A DNA stretch of 64,000 nucleotides from Paludibacteraceae bacterium (GTDB taxonomy: Bacteria; Bacteroidota; Bacteroidia; Bacteroidales; Paludibacteraceae): assembly GCA_024401535.1 (NCBI GenBank), contig JAKSKX010000001.1:186001-250000 (forward strand). The letters run 5' to 3'. Below are positions 16,992 through 25,355 of the stretch, piece by piece (position 1 is the stretch's first letter; every line of letters starts with the position of its first letter). Below the pieces are notes generated by a model that searched no databases, was not told the origin of the DNA, and worked only from the letters and a program-made list of their open reading frames with translations. A program made the translations under genes and the position numbers.

Positions 16992-18503
16992 TTACATTGT
17001 TTCAATCAAGTTCAACATCTTGACAGTTGCCTTAATTGCAGCTTCTGTTTGGTCTGCATCCAATCCGTGAGTCTTGAACACCTTGTTCTTGAACTTCCAA
17101 GTGATTGTGTTGTGAACCAAAGCGTCGGTGTTTCCTCCCGGAGGAATAACGACAGAGTAGTCAAGCAATTCCGGAGTTTCCTTGCCAAGTTCCTTGTAAA
17201 CCTTCCATAGAGCCTTCGAGAATGCATCGTATTGACCGTCTCCAGCTTCTGTCTGCTGGTATTTCTTGCCGTCTATCTCTATCAGTATGGTTGCTACCGG
17301 ACGAAGGTTGTGGGTTAGAGTCAAAGCATAGTTTATAATCTTGATTGTCTGCTCTACCTCTCCGTGTCCAAGCACATCCTTTATGATGAATGGCAGGTCT
17401 TCGGGTGTTACAAGCTGTTTCTTGTCTCCAAGCTCGATGATTCTTTGAGTCACCTTAATCATGGACTTTTCATCCATTTCAATACCCAAAGCCTCAAGGT
17501 TCTTGCGGATATTAGCCTTTCCAGAAGTCTTTCCTAGAGCGTATTCACGCTTTCTTCCAAATCTTTCCGGGCGTAGTTCGTTGCAGTATAGGTTGTTCTT
17601 AGAGTCACCATCTGCATGAACACCTGCCACCTGAGTGAAGACATTGTCTCCGATAATTGGCTTGTTTGCTGGAATTCTAATACCTGAGTATGTCTCTACA
17701 AGCTTAGAGACATCGTACATCTTCTCCTCGTTAATCTTGGTCTTGATTCCGAGTTGGTCATGTAGTGTCGCAAGTACGCTTGTTAGGGGAGCGTTTCCTG
17801 CTCTCTCTCCAAGTCCGTTGATAGTAGTATGGATACCGCTGATACCGGAATTAACAGCTGTAAATACGTTTGCCACTGCAAGGTCGTAGTCATTATGAGC
17901 ATGGAAGTCGAACTTCAGCTCCGGATATCTTTCCACCATCTGATGGCAGAAATCGGCTGTCTGCAAAGGGTTAAGTATGCCAAGTGTGTCTGGCAGCATA
18001 AACCTTTTTACGCCCTCGGAACGAAGGGAATCAACCATATCAAACACATAGTCCGGAGAATTCTTCATTCCGTTGCTCCAGTCCTCAAGATAAAGGTTTA
18101 CAGATATCTTCATCTTGTGTGCCTGATCTATAGCCCTCTTAATGTCGTCAATATGCTCCTGTGGAGTCTTTCTCAACTGTTCAGTGACATGGCGCAAAGA
18201 ACCCTTGGTAAGCAGGTTTATCACCTTTCCGCCAACGCCAGAGATCCAGTTAAGTGAAGTTTCACCGTCAACAAAGCCCAGCACCTCGATTTTGTCGATG
18301 TAGCCGGCCTTGTCCGCCCATTCCGTAATTTTCTTTACGGTCTGGTATTCCCCTTCAGAAACCCTTGCCGAAGCAATTTCTATTCTGTCAACACCTAATT
18401 CAGAGAGCAAGAATTTGGCAATGCCGAGCTTTTCCTGTTGAGAGAAAGAGACACCGGATGTCTGTTCTCCGTCTCTCAGCGTTGTGTCCATTATTTCGAT
18501 CAT
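16992..18503 (-). CDS. cimA: (R)-citramalate synthase-like enzyme (LeuA superfamily)
   Basis: Condenses acetyl-CoA with pyruvate (citramalate, for isoleucine) or with 2-ketoisovalerate (isopropylmalate). It is 503 residues with the TIM-barrel start [20 protein letters not shown] (residues 6-25). The LRDGEQT..VSFS form and ERFGRKREYALGK (about 300) match, from memory, the Leptospira citramalate synthase rather than canonical LeuA. The metal-binding HAHNDYDLA and GLGERAGNAP motifs are present. A C-terminal LeuA dimer/regulatory domain spans about 390-503. A true LeuA is encoded upstream in the same operon, so a second function is plausible. Substrate is inferred. Confidence 0.75.
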   Translation of the reverse strand: MIEIMDTTLRDGEQTSGVSFSQQEKLGIAKFLLSELGVDRIEIASARVSEGEYQTVKKITEWADKAGYIDKIEVLGFVDGETSLNWISGVGGKVINLLTKGSLRHVTEQLRKTPQEHIDDIKRAIDQAHKMKISVNLYLEDWSNGMKNSPDYVFDMVDSLRSEGVKRFMLPDTLGILNPLQTADFCHQMVERYPELKFDFHAHNDYDLAVANVFTAVNSGISGIHTTINGLGERAGNAPLTSVLATLHDQLGIKTKINEEKMYDVSKLVETYSGIRIPANKPIIGDNVFTQVAGVHADGDSKNNLYCNELRPERFGRKREYALGKTSGKANIRKNLEALGIEMDEKSMIKVTQRIIELGDKKQLVTPEDLPFIIKDVLGHGEVEQTIKIINYALTLTHNLRPVATILIEIDGKKYQQTEAGDGQYDAFSKALWKVYKELGKETPELLDYSVVIPPGGNTDALVHNTITWKFKNKVFKTHGLDADQTEAAIKATVKMLNLIETM

Positions 18504-18524
18504 ACCCTTACTCTCAAAATATGA

Positions 18525-20639
18525 TTACTTATTTTCGAAAGACTCAATCTTGTCCTTGTTAGACAACAAGTAGTCAATATCGTCAAAACCGTTCAACAGA
18601 CAGTGCTTCTTGTATCCGTTGATATCGAACTTTTCTGAGTGTCCTGTAGCCTCGTTAGTTACAGTCTGGTTAGGAACGTCAACAGTAACTATTGTGTTGG
18701 CATCCTTCTCTACTGAGGCAAGTAGCTCCTGACGGAATTCCTCGCTAACGATTACAGGCAATACGAAGCAGTTAAGCAGGTTGTTTCTGTGGATATCAGC
18801 GAATGATGAAGTGATAACCACACGGATTCCGTATCCTGCGATAGCCCATGCTGCGTGCTCACGTGATGAACCTGAACCCCAGTTCTTACCACCGATGATA
18901 ATCTCTCTCTTGCCCTCTGCAGGAGTCTCGTTGAATGGAGCGATGTTCATTACGAAATCAGCTACTGGCTTGTTGTTAGCGTCGAAGCGGATATCGTGCA
19001 TGAAGGCGTCTCCATAGAACTTAGGGTCACGTGTTGTGAACGCCAAGTAACGTGCAGGGATGATATTGTCTGTGTTGTTGTTGTCTATGTTGATTGGCAA
19101 GCATGTAGATTTAACTACGTTGAATGCCTTGTGTACTGACTTTGCCTCGTCATCAGCCTTTGGTGCTGTTGTCGAGCCGAAAGCACAGTTAGGGCAGTCC
19201 TGAGGCTTGCTAACTACCTTTGTAACCTCTGCAGCCTTGATAGGGGAAATCTCCATTGTACGTGGGTCTGTAACCTTACCAGTGATTGCACTGGCTGCCA
19301 CTGTAAGCGGAGAAGCCAAGATTGTACGAGCGCCTGGACCCTGACGACCTACGAAGTTACGGTTGGATGTAGAGATTGACAACTTTCCTGCAGGTACCTT
19401 GTCTGGGTTCATGGCCAAACATGACGAGCATGATGGTAGGCGTAGCTCGAAACCAGCCTCAGTAAGAATCTTGTCGATTCCCTCCTCAATAATCTGCTGG
19501 CGAACCAACCATGAGCCTGGAACCAACCAAGCCACTACGTTAGGAGCCTTCTTCTTTCCCTTGACAACCGATGCGAAAGCACGGAAGTCCTCGATACGTC
19601 CGTTTGTACATGCACCAAGGAAGCAGTAGTCAACAGGTGTGCCCTCTAGCTTCTGGCCTGGCTGGAACTGCATGTAGTCAAGCTGAGACTTCAACTGAGC
19701 TGCTTCGGCCTCGCTCATGCCGTCGTATGTTGGGATAGTGCCGTCGATTGCGATACCGGCACCTGGGTTAGTTCCGAATGTGATTCTAGGCTTGATGTCC
19801 TCTGCCTTGAATGTCAATTCCTTGTCGAATACAGCGTTGTCGTCGCTCTTCAACTGACGCCACTTAGCAACTGCTGCATCCCACTCTGCACCCTTAGGAG
19901 CGTACTCACGATCCTTTAGGTATGCGAATGTAGTCTCGTCAGGTGCGATAAGACCTGCACGGGAACCCATCTCGATAGAAAGGTTAGATAGAGTCAAACG
20001 ACCCTCCATGCTCATGTTGCGGATAGCGGAACCGGCATACTCGACTGCGTAGCCAGTAGCTCCTGAAGTTGTAACCTGAGCCATGATATATAGAGCAACG
20101 TCCTTGGCAGTCACACCTGGCTGAAGTTCGCCCTCGATGTTGATGCGCATAGTCTTTGGCTTGCTCTGAAGGATACACTGTGATGCAAGTACCTGGGCAA
20201 CCTCTGATGTACCGATACCCATTGCAATGGCACCCACAGCACCGTGAGTAGATGTATGAGAGTCACCGCATACGATAGTCATTCCTGGCAATGATAGACC
20301 TTTCTCTGGACCTACAACGTGGATGATACCGTTGTCCTTAGTACCCATGGCGAAGTGCTTGATACCGAACTGTGCGCAGTTCGATGAAAGGGTATTGACC
20401 TGCTTGCATCCGATTGGGTCGCTAATCTCCTTCTGCTGGTCAGACGGAGTGTTGTGGTCTGGCATTGCTACGACATGGTCAGGACGGAAAGCCTTGATTC
20501 CCTTGTCTCGCAATGTGTCAAAAGCCTGAGGTGAAGTAACCTCGTGACAGTATAGACGATCAATGTACAATTGAGTTGGGCCATCCTGTACGTTCTGCAC
20601 AACATGAGAATCCCAAATCTTGTCAAAAAGTGTATTCAT
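18525..20639 (-). CDS. leuCD: Fused isopropylmalate isomerase (LeuC-LeuD fusion)
   Basis: Isomerises 2- to 3-isopropylmalate, and citramalate in the parallel route. A single 704-residue frame joins the large subunit (residues 1 to about 465) to the small subunit (about 505-704). LeuC features are [10 protein letters not shown] (about 129) and the 4Fe-4S cysteines in GACTNGR and SCSSC. LeuD features are [13 protein letters not shown] (about 525) and [13 protein letters not shown] (about 600). A 40-residue linker contains CPNCAFGS. The two subunits are normally separate genes, and no stop or frameshift separates them here. It follows leuA by 23 bases. Confidence 0.93.
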   Translation of the reverse strand: MNTLFDKIWDSHVVQNVQDGPTQLYIDRLYCHEVTSPQAFDTLRDKGIKAFRPDHVVAMPDHNTPSDQQKEISDPIGCKQVNTLSSNCAQFGIKHFAMGTKDNGIIHVVGPEKGLSLPGMTIVCGDSHTSTHGAVGAIAMGIGTSEVAQVLASQCILQSKPKTMRINIEGELQPGVTAKDVALYIMAQVTTSGATGYAVEYAGSAIRNMSMEGRLTLSNLSIEMGSRAGLIAPDETTFAYLKDREYAPKGAEWDAAVAKWRQLKSDDNAVFDKELTFKAEDIKPRITFGTNPGAGIAIDGTIPTYDGMSEAEAAQLKSQLDYMQFQPGQKLEGTPVDYCFLGACTNGRIEDFRAFASVVKGKKKAPNVVAWLVPGSWLVRQQIIEEGIDKILTEAGFELRLPSCSSCLAMNPDKVPAGKLSISTSNRNFVGRQGPGARTILASPLTVAASAITGKVTDPRTMEISPIKAAEVTKVVSKPQDCPNCAFGSTTAPKADDEAKSVHKAFNVVKSTCLPINIDNNNTDNIIPARYLAFTTRDPKFYGDAFMHDIRFDANNKPVADFVMNIAPFNETPAEGKREIIIGGKNWGSGSSREHAAWAIAGYGIRVVITSSFADIHRNNLLNCFVLPVIVSEEFRQELLASVEKDANTIVTVDVPNQTVTNEATGHSEKFDINGYKKHCLLNGFDDIDYLLSNKDKIESFENK

Positions 20640-20662
20640 ATTTCGTTTTATTCTTTTATTCC

Positions 20663-22159
20663 TTAGTTCTTGAATTTGTTGATAGCGTCGATGTATGCGT
20701 CTATAGTAGCCGATACGATGTCTGTATTAGCCGCAAATCCGTAGTAGATGACACCCTCTGTCTCCACCTGCACGTGTACCTTGCAGGCATCGTCAGAGCC
20801 TCTTGTGATTGCCTGGATAAGCAACTCCTTCAACTCCATCTTTCTGTCGATAATCTTCTTTAGAGCCTTTACAGCCGCATCTACCGGACCGTTGCCCGAA
20901 GCTGTGGCCTCGAACTTCTCGCCTGCGATGTCAAGTCCGATGATAGCTACCGGAGTCACACCCACGCCCGAAGTTGTCTGCAAGTACTCAAGCTTGATGT
21001 GGTGAGTGCTTGTGCGCTCCTGACCTGCAAGCATCAATATGTCGTCGTCGCAAATCTCCTTCTTCTGGTCTGCCAAGCGTAGGAACGCCTCGTATATAGA
21101 GTTAAGTCTCTCGCCCTCGACCTCTACGCCAAGAACTGACAATCTGTGGCGTACTGCTGCGCGTCCGCTTCTGGCAGTCAATACGATGGAGTTGTCGTCG
21201 ATACCCACATCCTTAGGGTCCATGATCTCGTAAGTCTGTAGGTTCTTCAACACACCGTCCTGATGTATTCCCGAAGAGTGTGCGAAAGCGTTCTTGCCTA
21301 CGATAGCCTTGTTAGGCTGTACCGGCATGTTCATCAAGTTTGAAACCAACCTTGAAGTAGAAGCTATCTTCTGAGTGTTGATGTTAGTGTCGATGTCAAG
21401 GTGCTTGTGGCACTTCAAGATCATTGCAACCTCCTCAAGTGAAGTGTTACCTGCACGCTCGCCGATACCGTTGATAGTCACCTCGACCTGTCTGATACCG
21501 TTCATCACACCTGAAATTGTGTTTGCAGTAGCCATACCCAAGTCGTTGTGGCAGTGGCTCGAAATGATTGCCTTGTCGATTCCGTCCACGTGGTCGAACA
21601 AGTACTTGATCTTCTCTCCGTACTCCGAAGGCAAGCAGTATCCTGTAGTGTCCGGGATGTTCACTACGGTTGCTCCGGCCTTGATGACCTCCTCGACAAC
21701 CTTGGCCAAGTACTCGTTGTCAGTACGTCCTGCGTCCTCGCAGTAGAACTCCACATCCTCTACGTACTTGCGCGCATACTTTACAGCTGCGACTGCACGT
21801 TCGATGATTTCCTCTCTTGTCGAGTTGAACTTATACTTTATATGGCTGTCGCTTGTACCGATACCTGTGTGGATACGTTTCCTCTTTGCGTACTTCAATG
21901 CGTCAACAGCCACGTCTATATCCTTCTGCACACTGCGAGTCAATGCGCATATAGTCGGCCAAGTCACAGCCTTTGATATTTCCACTACAGAATTGAAGTC
22001 GCCTGGGCTCGAGATAGGGAAGCCTGCCTCGATGACATCCACACCCAATGTTTCAAGAGCCTTTGCTACCTGAATCTTCTCTATAGTATTTAACTGACAT
22101 CCTGGGACCTGTTCTCCGTCTCTTAATGTCGTATCAAAAATATACAATCTATCAGCCAT
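20663..22159 (-). CDS. leuA: 2-isopropylmalate synthase
   Basis: First enzyme of leucine synthesis: condenses acetyl-CoA with 2-ketoisovalerate. I choose the ATG at 22159 ([20 protein letters not shown]), giving 498 residues. The upstream in-frame ATG at 22216 would fall inside the attenuator hairpin region. The catalytic motif [16 protein letters not shown] starts at residue 9. [10 protein letters not shown] and [11 protein letters not shown] follow, and the C-terminal leucine-sensing domain covers about 380-498 ([12 protein letters not shown]). It is the first structural gene after the leader peptide. Confidence 0.95.
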   Translation of the reverse strand: MADRLYIFDTTLRDGEQVPGCQLNTIEKIQVAKALETLGVDVIEAGFPISSPGDFNSVVEISKAVTWPTICALTRSVQKDIDVAVDALKYAKRKRIHTGIGTSDSHIKYKFNSTREEIIERAVAAVKYARKYVEDVEFYCEDAGRTDNEYLAKVVEEVIKAGATVVNIPDTTGYCLPSEYGEKIKYLFDHVDGIDKAIISSHCHNDLGMATANTISGVMNGIRQVEVTINGIGERAGNTSLEEVAMILKCHKHLDIDTNINTQKIASTSRLVSNLMNMPVQPNKAIVGKNAFAHSSGIHQDGVLKNLQTYEIMDPKDVGIDDNSIVLTARSGRAAVRHRLSVLGVEVEGERLNSIYEAFLRLADQKKEICDDDILMLAGQERTSTHHIKLEYLQTTSGVGVTPVAIIGLDIAGEKFEATASGNGPVDAAVKALKKIIDRKMELKELLIQAITRGSDDACKVHVQVETEGVIYYGFAANTDIVSATIDAYIDAINKFKN

Positions 22160-22202
22160 AAGAATTAGTTTTTTAAGTTTAATGTGTCCGAGATATAAAA
22201 GA

Positions 22203-22242
22203 ATAGAGCTTTTCACATCCGATCTAGAAGTGAGAAAGCTCT
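22203..22242 (-). terminator. Attenuator hairpin of the leu operon
   Basis: On the minus strand, AGAGCTTTCTCAC (plus 22230-22242) pairs with GTGAAAAGCTCT (plus 22205-22216), leaving a 1x2 internal loop. A U-rich run (ATTCTTTTA) follows. It lies between the leader peptide stop and the leuA start. Upstream, the Leu codons CTACTACT can pair with AGTAGT just after the leader stop, giving a competing or pausing hairpin. Confidence 0.7.
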
Positions 22243-22286
22243 AACTGTTGTCTTATTGAATTATTTGACCACACACATCCTCACTA

Positions 22287-22346
22287 CTAAAATCCCAGTA
22301 GTAGCAGCTTAATAATAAGAATATATGCAGCAGAAATATTTTTCAT
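22287..22346 (-). CDS. leuL: Leader peptide of the leu-cim operon, rich in Ile and Leu
   Basis: A 19-residue ORF starts at the ATG at 22346 (minus) and ends in TAG. It reads MKNISAAYILIIKLLLLGF. It contains four consecutive Leu codons and an Ile-Leu-Ile-Ile run, which is the expected sensor for charged tRNA-Leu and tRNA-Ile. A purine-rich AAAGGAAA lies just upstream. It sits between the operon promoter and the attenuator hairpin. The role as an attenuation leader is inferred from this arrangement. Confidence 0.8.
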   Translation of the reverse strand: MKNISAAYILIIKLLLLGF

Positions 22347-22407
22347 TGTTTCCTTTATATCTCTCTAAAAAATTTTGTTGTAACGCCTAACTGTTCATTA
22401 GACGATG

Positions 22408-22438
22408 CAAAATTATAAATAATCTGTTAAAAAACAAA
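22408..22438 (-). promoter_or_regulatory. Promoter of the leu-cim operon
   Basis: The minus strand carries TTTG (plus 22435-22438), 19 bases, then TAATTTTG (plus 22408-22415). This is a near-perfect Bacteroidota promoter. Transcription should start near 22401, leaving a leader RNA of about 240 bases before leuA. Confidence 0.85.
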
Positions 22439-22469
22439 ATAATTCGTACTTTTTTATACCAATTGCTTT

Positions 22470-23100
22470 TGAATTGTTATCCAGAAAGGTTTCGGGGCGG
22501 ACGGACTGGACCCAAGGCGGTCCGTTTGCCGCATTCTTTTCGCTGCATTTCCCTATCGTTTTGCACCACAAAGTTAGTGAAAAATTCCGAGACTGCCAAG
22601 CTTTTTGCCGTGTAGTTTTGATATTTTTTCGCTTTTTTCTGCCTCTGCGTTTGTCTTTTCGGCTCTTTTTGGAGAGAGCCGAAAACAGCGTTTCGTCCGT
22701 CGCCTTTGTTTCGTTATGGAGAGGTGTCAGCTCCTTTTCCTTTCGGCTTTTGGAACAACCTTGACGGGAAAGGTTGTTCCGGTTTTTCCGCGCGTCCGCT
22801 CCGCCTTCGGATTGCGGGTGGTGCGAGCTTCCCCGAAGAAGCTCGCAGCCTCCTTGCCCTTTGGCGGAAGGGCGGCGGTCAGGAGCTTGTCTAAAGCTAT
22901 AACTCTAGCAAGTATAATATATTTTAATATATATTATACTGCTTAGAGTAGCTTGTCAAGCTCCCCGGTTCCCGCCCTGTGTCGGGCGGAGCTTCGGACG
23001 GGGCGGTGAAGCTCGCCCCATCCATTTGAAAATTTTATGAAAAGAAGAAAAATTTTGAAAGAAAGAAGTCGCACGACTTTTTTTCAAAGTCGTGCAACTA
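22470..23100. mobile_element. GC-rich hairpin belt, probable conjugative-element remnant
   Basis: This 630-base stretch is clearly GC-richer than its surroundings and has no convincing gene. It contains stacked hairpins: an 11-bp stem at 22656-22685, an 11-bp stem at 22752-22780, a 9-bp stem at 22823-22846, an 83-base imperfect dyad at 22882-22964 and a 10-bp stem at 23071-23095. The style recalls non-coding ends of Bacteroides conjugative transposons, which I state from memory only. No integrase or mobilisation gene is present. It abuts the leu promoter on one side and the cassette array on the other. Confidence 0.45.
22882..22964. repeat. 83-base imperfect inverted repeat
   Basis: The ends GGAGCTTG (22882-22889) and CAAGCTCC (22957-22964) are complementary. 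The centre is an AT-rich dyad (AAGTATAATATAT against ATATATTATACT) with few mismatches. It is the largest structure in the GC-rich belt and could be a protein-binding or processing site. Confidence 0.55.
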
Positions 23101-23113
23101 TTAGGGAGTTTTG

Positions 23114-23145
23114 TTTGGAAGTTTCGCGTTTGTTTGCTATCTTTG
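23114..23145 (+). promoter_or_regulatory. Promoter reading into the cassette array
   Basis: TTTG at 23114-23117 and TATCTTTG at 23138-23145 are 20 bases apart. The first small ORF of the array starts about 35 bases further on. Confidence 0.75.
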
Positions 23146-23179
23146 CATCATCGTTTGAAAATTCTAAACTTGATTTTTT

Positions 23180-23326
23180 ATGAAACATTTGGGTACTGCG
23201 GAACATCTGCAGGAACATACGGGCATGAGCGTGTTCATGTGCAACACATTCACAATTCAGCAAGGGTACATATTCGTTATGCTGTTGGGCGAAGCGCAAA
23301 GTGTCGTCAGACAACTTTGTGCGTAA
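23180..23326 (+). CDS. Small ORF at head of cassette array (48 residues)
   Basis: A 48-residue ORF starting MKHLGTAEHL and ending in SVVRQLCA, placed directly after a good promoter. Its tail (IFVMLLGEAQSVVRQ) recurs at 25043-25100 as IFTMLLGKVQSVVRQ, so the tail is a duplicated coding-like segment. The stop codon lies in the repeated leader that precedes the next ORF. It could be a translated upstream ORF or a gene remnant. Function unknown. Confidence 0.4.
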   Translation: MKHLGTAEHLQEHTGMSVFMCNTFTIQQGYIFVMLLGEAQSVVRQLCA

Positions 23327-23359
23327 TTTTTGAATTTATTAACTATTTAAAAATAAAAG
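23313..23359 (+). repeat. Cassette leader repeat, copy 1
   Basis: The segment AACTTTGTGCGTAATTTTTG and the following AT-rich stretch TTATTAACTATTTAAA precede the ORF at 23366. Near-identical copies stand before the ORFs at 23952, 24373 and 25140, at 23901-23949, 24321-24366 and 25079-25125. Confidence 0.85.
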
Positions 23360-23365
23360 AGTATT

Positions 23366-23617
23366 ATGCTGCCATACTTGAAAGAAGATGGTAGTTTGGA
23401 TGTGGAGAGAATCAACAAACTACCTTATGAAAAATACATGGATATGATGGGTGCATTAACAGAATCACAAGTTAATGAGTACCTTTCTACTTTATCAATT
23501 ACAGAGTCACAAGAACCTGTACAAACAGTTTTTGTTGATTACGATATGAATGATGAGAGGTGTGGTGTTGATGCTGATGTTTTACTTAATAAAATGCGAA
23601 AGAAATATGGTTTGTAA
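23366..23617 (+). CDS. Small acidic hypothetical protein of the cassette array
   Basis: An 83-residue acidic protein (MLPYLKEDGSLDVERINKLP...) without signal peptide or membrane segment. I recall similar short Bacteroidota proteins with a Y-L-x-x-D-G-S-L start, but have no function for them. It is preceded by leader repeat copy 1. The next, frameshifted ORF begins 2 bases after its stop. Size, charge and context would fit an immunity or antitoxin-like protein; this is inference. Confidence 0.5.
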   Translation: MLPYLKEDGSLDVERINKLPYEKYMDMMGALTESQVNEYLSTLSITESQEPVQTVFVDYDMNDERCGVDADVLLNKMRKKYGL

Positions 23618-23619
23618 TA

Positions 23620-23771
23620 ATGAAATGTTATTTATCAAATGAAATGTATGAGCCTCTAAAATTAGAAGTTTATTTTTCTGATGTAATATCTAAAAAAACG
23701 AAGATGTTATAGCCTACAATCAAGATAATTTGGATGATTTAAATGAATGGCTACAATATATCATATACTAA
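23620..23771 (+). pseudogene. Frameshifted small gene with A7 slippery run
   Basis: An ATG 2 bases after the previous stop opens a frame (MKCYLSNEMYEPLKLEVYFS...) that stops at 23710-23712, after a run of seven A (23693-23699 region). A -1 shift on that run continues in a coherent frame (EDVIAYNQDNLDDLNEWLQYIIY) to a TAA at 23769-23771. Beyond that stop the same frame keeps reading protein-like into the 3' repeat (NGNYTLVELLAQDYRSS). So this is either a decayed gene or, less likely, one using slippage. Confidence 0.45.
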
Positions 23772-23777
23772 AAAAAT

Positions 23778-23949
23778 GGTAATTATACACTTGTTGAATT
23801 ATTAGCACAAGACTACCGTAGCTCCTGATTGTTTGTGCTGAAAACATTGATAATCAAGATGTTTTATATTTGTTCACATCTCTGGAGATGTTTAGTGGTG
23901 TTGAACTTTGTGCGTAATTTTTGAATTTGTTAACTATTTAAATAAAAGA
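23778..23949 (+). repeat. Intergenic repeat copy A (gene-tail remnant plus leader)
   Basis: About 170 bases that recur almost unchanged at 24200-24366 (copy B) and in degenerate form at 24855-24950 (copy C). In two frames it reads like the broken C-terminal part of a protein (NYTLVELLAQDYRSS and LLIVCAENIDNQDVLYLFTS). It ends in the leader repeat. It also contains small hairpins (AGCACAA/TTGTGCT and ACATCTC/GAGATGT). Confidence 0.85.
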
Positions 23950-23951
23950 AA

Positions 23952-24182
23952 ATGAATAATAATACTTTATTTATGCTGACTGAAGAAGAAATGAAATTAC
24001 ATGAAGAATTTCATCAATGTCAAAATGAAGAAGAATTAGAAGAGTTTATGAAAAAAGTAGAGATTTTAAATGAATCTCGTGAAAATAATGAGATTCCTCA
24101 TCTTAATATGACATTAGAAGAATATTGTACAAAGTTTAATTCAGTACCATATGAGGAAATTAGAAGAAAGATGAATATTTGA
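23952..24182 (+). CDS. Small acidic helical protein of the cassette array
   Basis: A 76-residue, strongly acidic and helical protein (MNNNTLFMLTEEEMKLHEEF...) with many E residues. It is flanked by repeat copies A and B, with leader repeat 2 directly before its ATG. Unrelated in sequence to its neighbours in the array. Function unknown; immunity-like by size, charge and position only. Confidence 0.5.
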   Translation: MNNNTLFMLTEEEMKLHEEFHQCQNEEELEEFMKKVEILNESRENNEIPHLNMTLEEYCTKFNSVPYEEIRRKMNI

Positions 24183-24199
24183 TGTTGTCAATTTAATTA

Positions 24200-24366
24200 G
24201 GTAATTATACACTTGTTGAATTATTAGCACAAGACTACCGTAGCTCCTGATTGTTTGTGCTGAAAATATTGATAATCAAGATGTTTCATATTTGTTCACA
24301 TCTCTGGAGATGTTTAGTGATGTTGAACTTTGTGCATAATTCTGGGATTTATTAACTATAATTAAA
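24200..24366 (+). repeat. Intergenic repeat copy B
   Basis: Near-identical to 23778-23949, with scattered substitutions (for example GTGGTG to GTGATG near its end). It separates the 76-residue ORF from the 157-residue ORF. Confidence 0.85.
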
Positions 24367-24372
24367 GTAATT

Positions 24373-24846
24373 ATGATTATTAGAAAAGTAACACAGGAAG
24401 ATTTGCCGATGATTGCAAAACTATCAAAAGACAAGAGTCTTAAAGATAGAGCAGATATATGTTTGGAATATAGCAGAATATGTTTGGATGAAGATAATAC
24501 TATTCTTGCTTTTGCTTTAGTTAAAGAAAGTTTATTGGACGACTATTTTAACGGAGAGATACCTGTTGATGATTCAGAAGATTTGAATGATGAAGATTAT
24601 GAAGAAGGTGATGAATTATGGTTAGTAGAGCATTTGATATATTTTAAAGATAGGCAATATGAAGTGATTTCTTCATATTTGAAAAAAAATTATAATTCTG
24701 ATATTCTTTATAAAGTTTTATCAGAACTCGAAGTAAATAAATCTGGTTGTCCTATAGGTTTAATTTGGTCTAAAAAAGATATAAATAGTACATTCTTTTA
24801 TAATTTTAATAATTATGTATGGGTGTCAGTTCCTTTTGTTGATTAA
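24373..24846 (+). CDS. Acidic hypothetical protein, possible degenerate GNAT fold
   Basis: A 157-residue acidic protein. The first 25 residues (MIIRKVTQEDLPMIAKLSKD) resemble the start of GNAT N-acetyltransferases. However, the acetyl-CoA loop (Q/R-x-x-G-x-G/A) is not visible and the middle is an acidic insertion (residues 56-80). It may therefore be a non-catalytic relative. It is preceded by leader repeat 3 and followed by the degenerate repeat copy C. Confidence 0.5.
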   Translation: MIIRKVTQEDLPMIAKLSKDKSLKDRADICLEYSRICLDEDNTILAFALVKESLLDDYFNGEIPVDDSEDLNDEDYEEGDELWLVEHLIYFKDRQYEVISSYLKKNYNSDILYKVLSELEVNKSGCPIGLIWSKKDINSTFFYNFNNYVWVSVPFVD

Positions 24847-24854
24847 AAAACTAT

Positions 24855-24950
24855 GGTAATTATACACTTGTTGTCCAAATCGTATAATTATTAGCATAAG
24901 ACTACCATAATCTTGATTGTTTTGGTACTGAATACATTAATAATCAGGAT
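24855..24950 (+). repeat. Intergenic repeat copy C, degenerate
   Basis: Starts with the same GGTAATTATACACTTGTTG as copies A and B but carries an insertion and many substitutions. It then runs into an independent promoter (TTG 24956-24958, 20 bases, TATCTTTG 24979-24986). No gene lies between 24847 and 25139. Confidence 0.6.
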
Positions 24951-24955
24951 TTTTA

Positions 24956-24986
24956 TTGACGGTTTCATAATAATTCGCTATCTTTG
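24956..24986 (+). promoter_or_regulatory. Second promoter inside the cassette array
   Basis: TTG at 24956-24958 and TATCTTTG at 24979-24986 are 20 bases apart. It drives the 71-residue ORF at 25140 through a leader that again contains the MLLG..QSVVRQ tail and the leader repeat. Confidence 0.65.
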
Positions 24987-25139
24987 CTGAAGTGTGTAAT
25001 AACACACGAAAACTAAAAGCAGGTGATATATTTACAATGCTATTAGGGAAGGTGCAAAGTGTAGTTAGGCAAAACGATGTTGAACTTAGTGCATAATTTT
25101 TGAAATAATTAACTATTTAAAAGAAATAATACATAGAGT

Positions 25140-25355
25140 ATGAAAAAAAGTATTGGCAATTTTTTGTTAGAGGGGTGGACACCAACTCCTGTTGAACAAG
25201 CATTGATGGATGGTACATTTGATAAGTTACTAATCGAATCAGTTGATACAGATGGAGATGATATACCAAGTGATTTTTTGGAAGTACAAGATTTTGATAC
25301 TGCTATGGAAGAAATTAAATCTGAAATAGATAAATGGCAGGCAGAAGAATTATAA
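25140..25355 (+). CDS. Small acidic protein of the cassette array
   Basis: A 71-residue acidic protein (MKKSIGNFLLEGWTPTPVEQ...) with no signal peptide. Leader repeat 4 ends about 15 bases before its ATG. Like its array neighbours it has no recognisable domain. The last cassette of the repeat-joined series; the genes after it lack the leader. Confidence 0.5.
   Translation: MKKSIGNFLLEGWTPTPVEQALMDGTFDKLLIESVDTDGDDIPSDFLEVQDFDTAMEEIKSEIDKWQAEEL

Noticed and set aside
22474-22946. Three overlapping frames in the GC-rich belt (up to 113 codons)
   Set aside because: They are Phe/Arg/Ser-rich translations of hairpin sequence, overlap one another, and have no promoter or recognisable domain.
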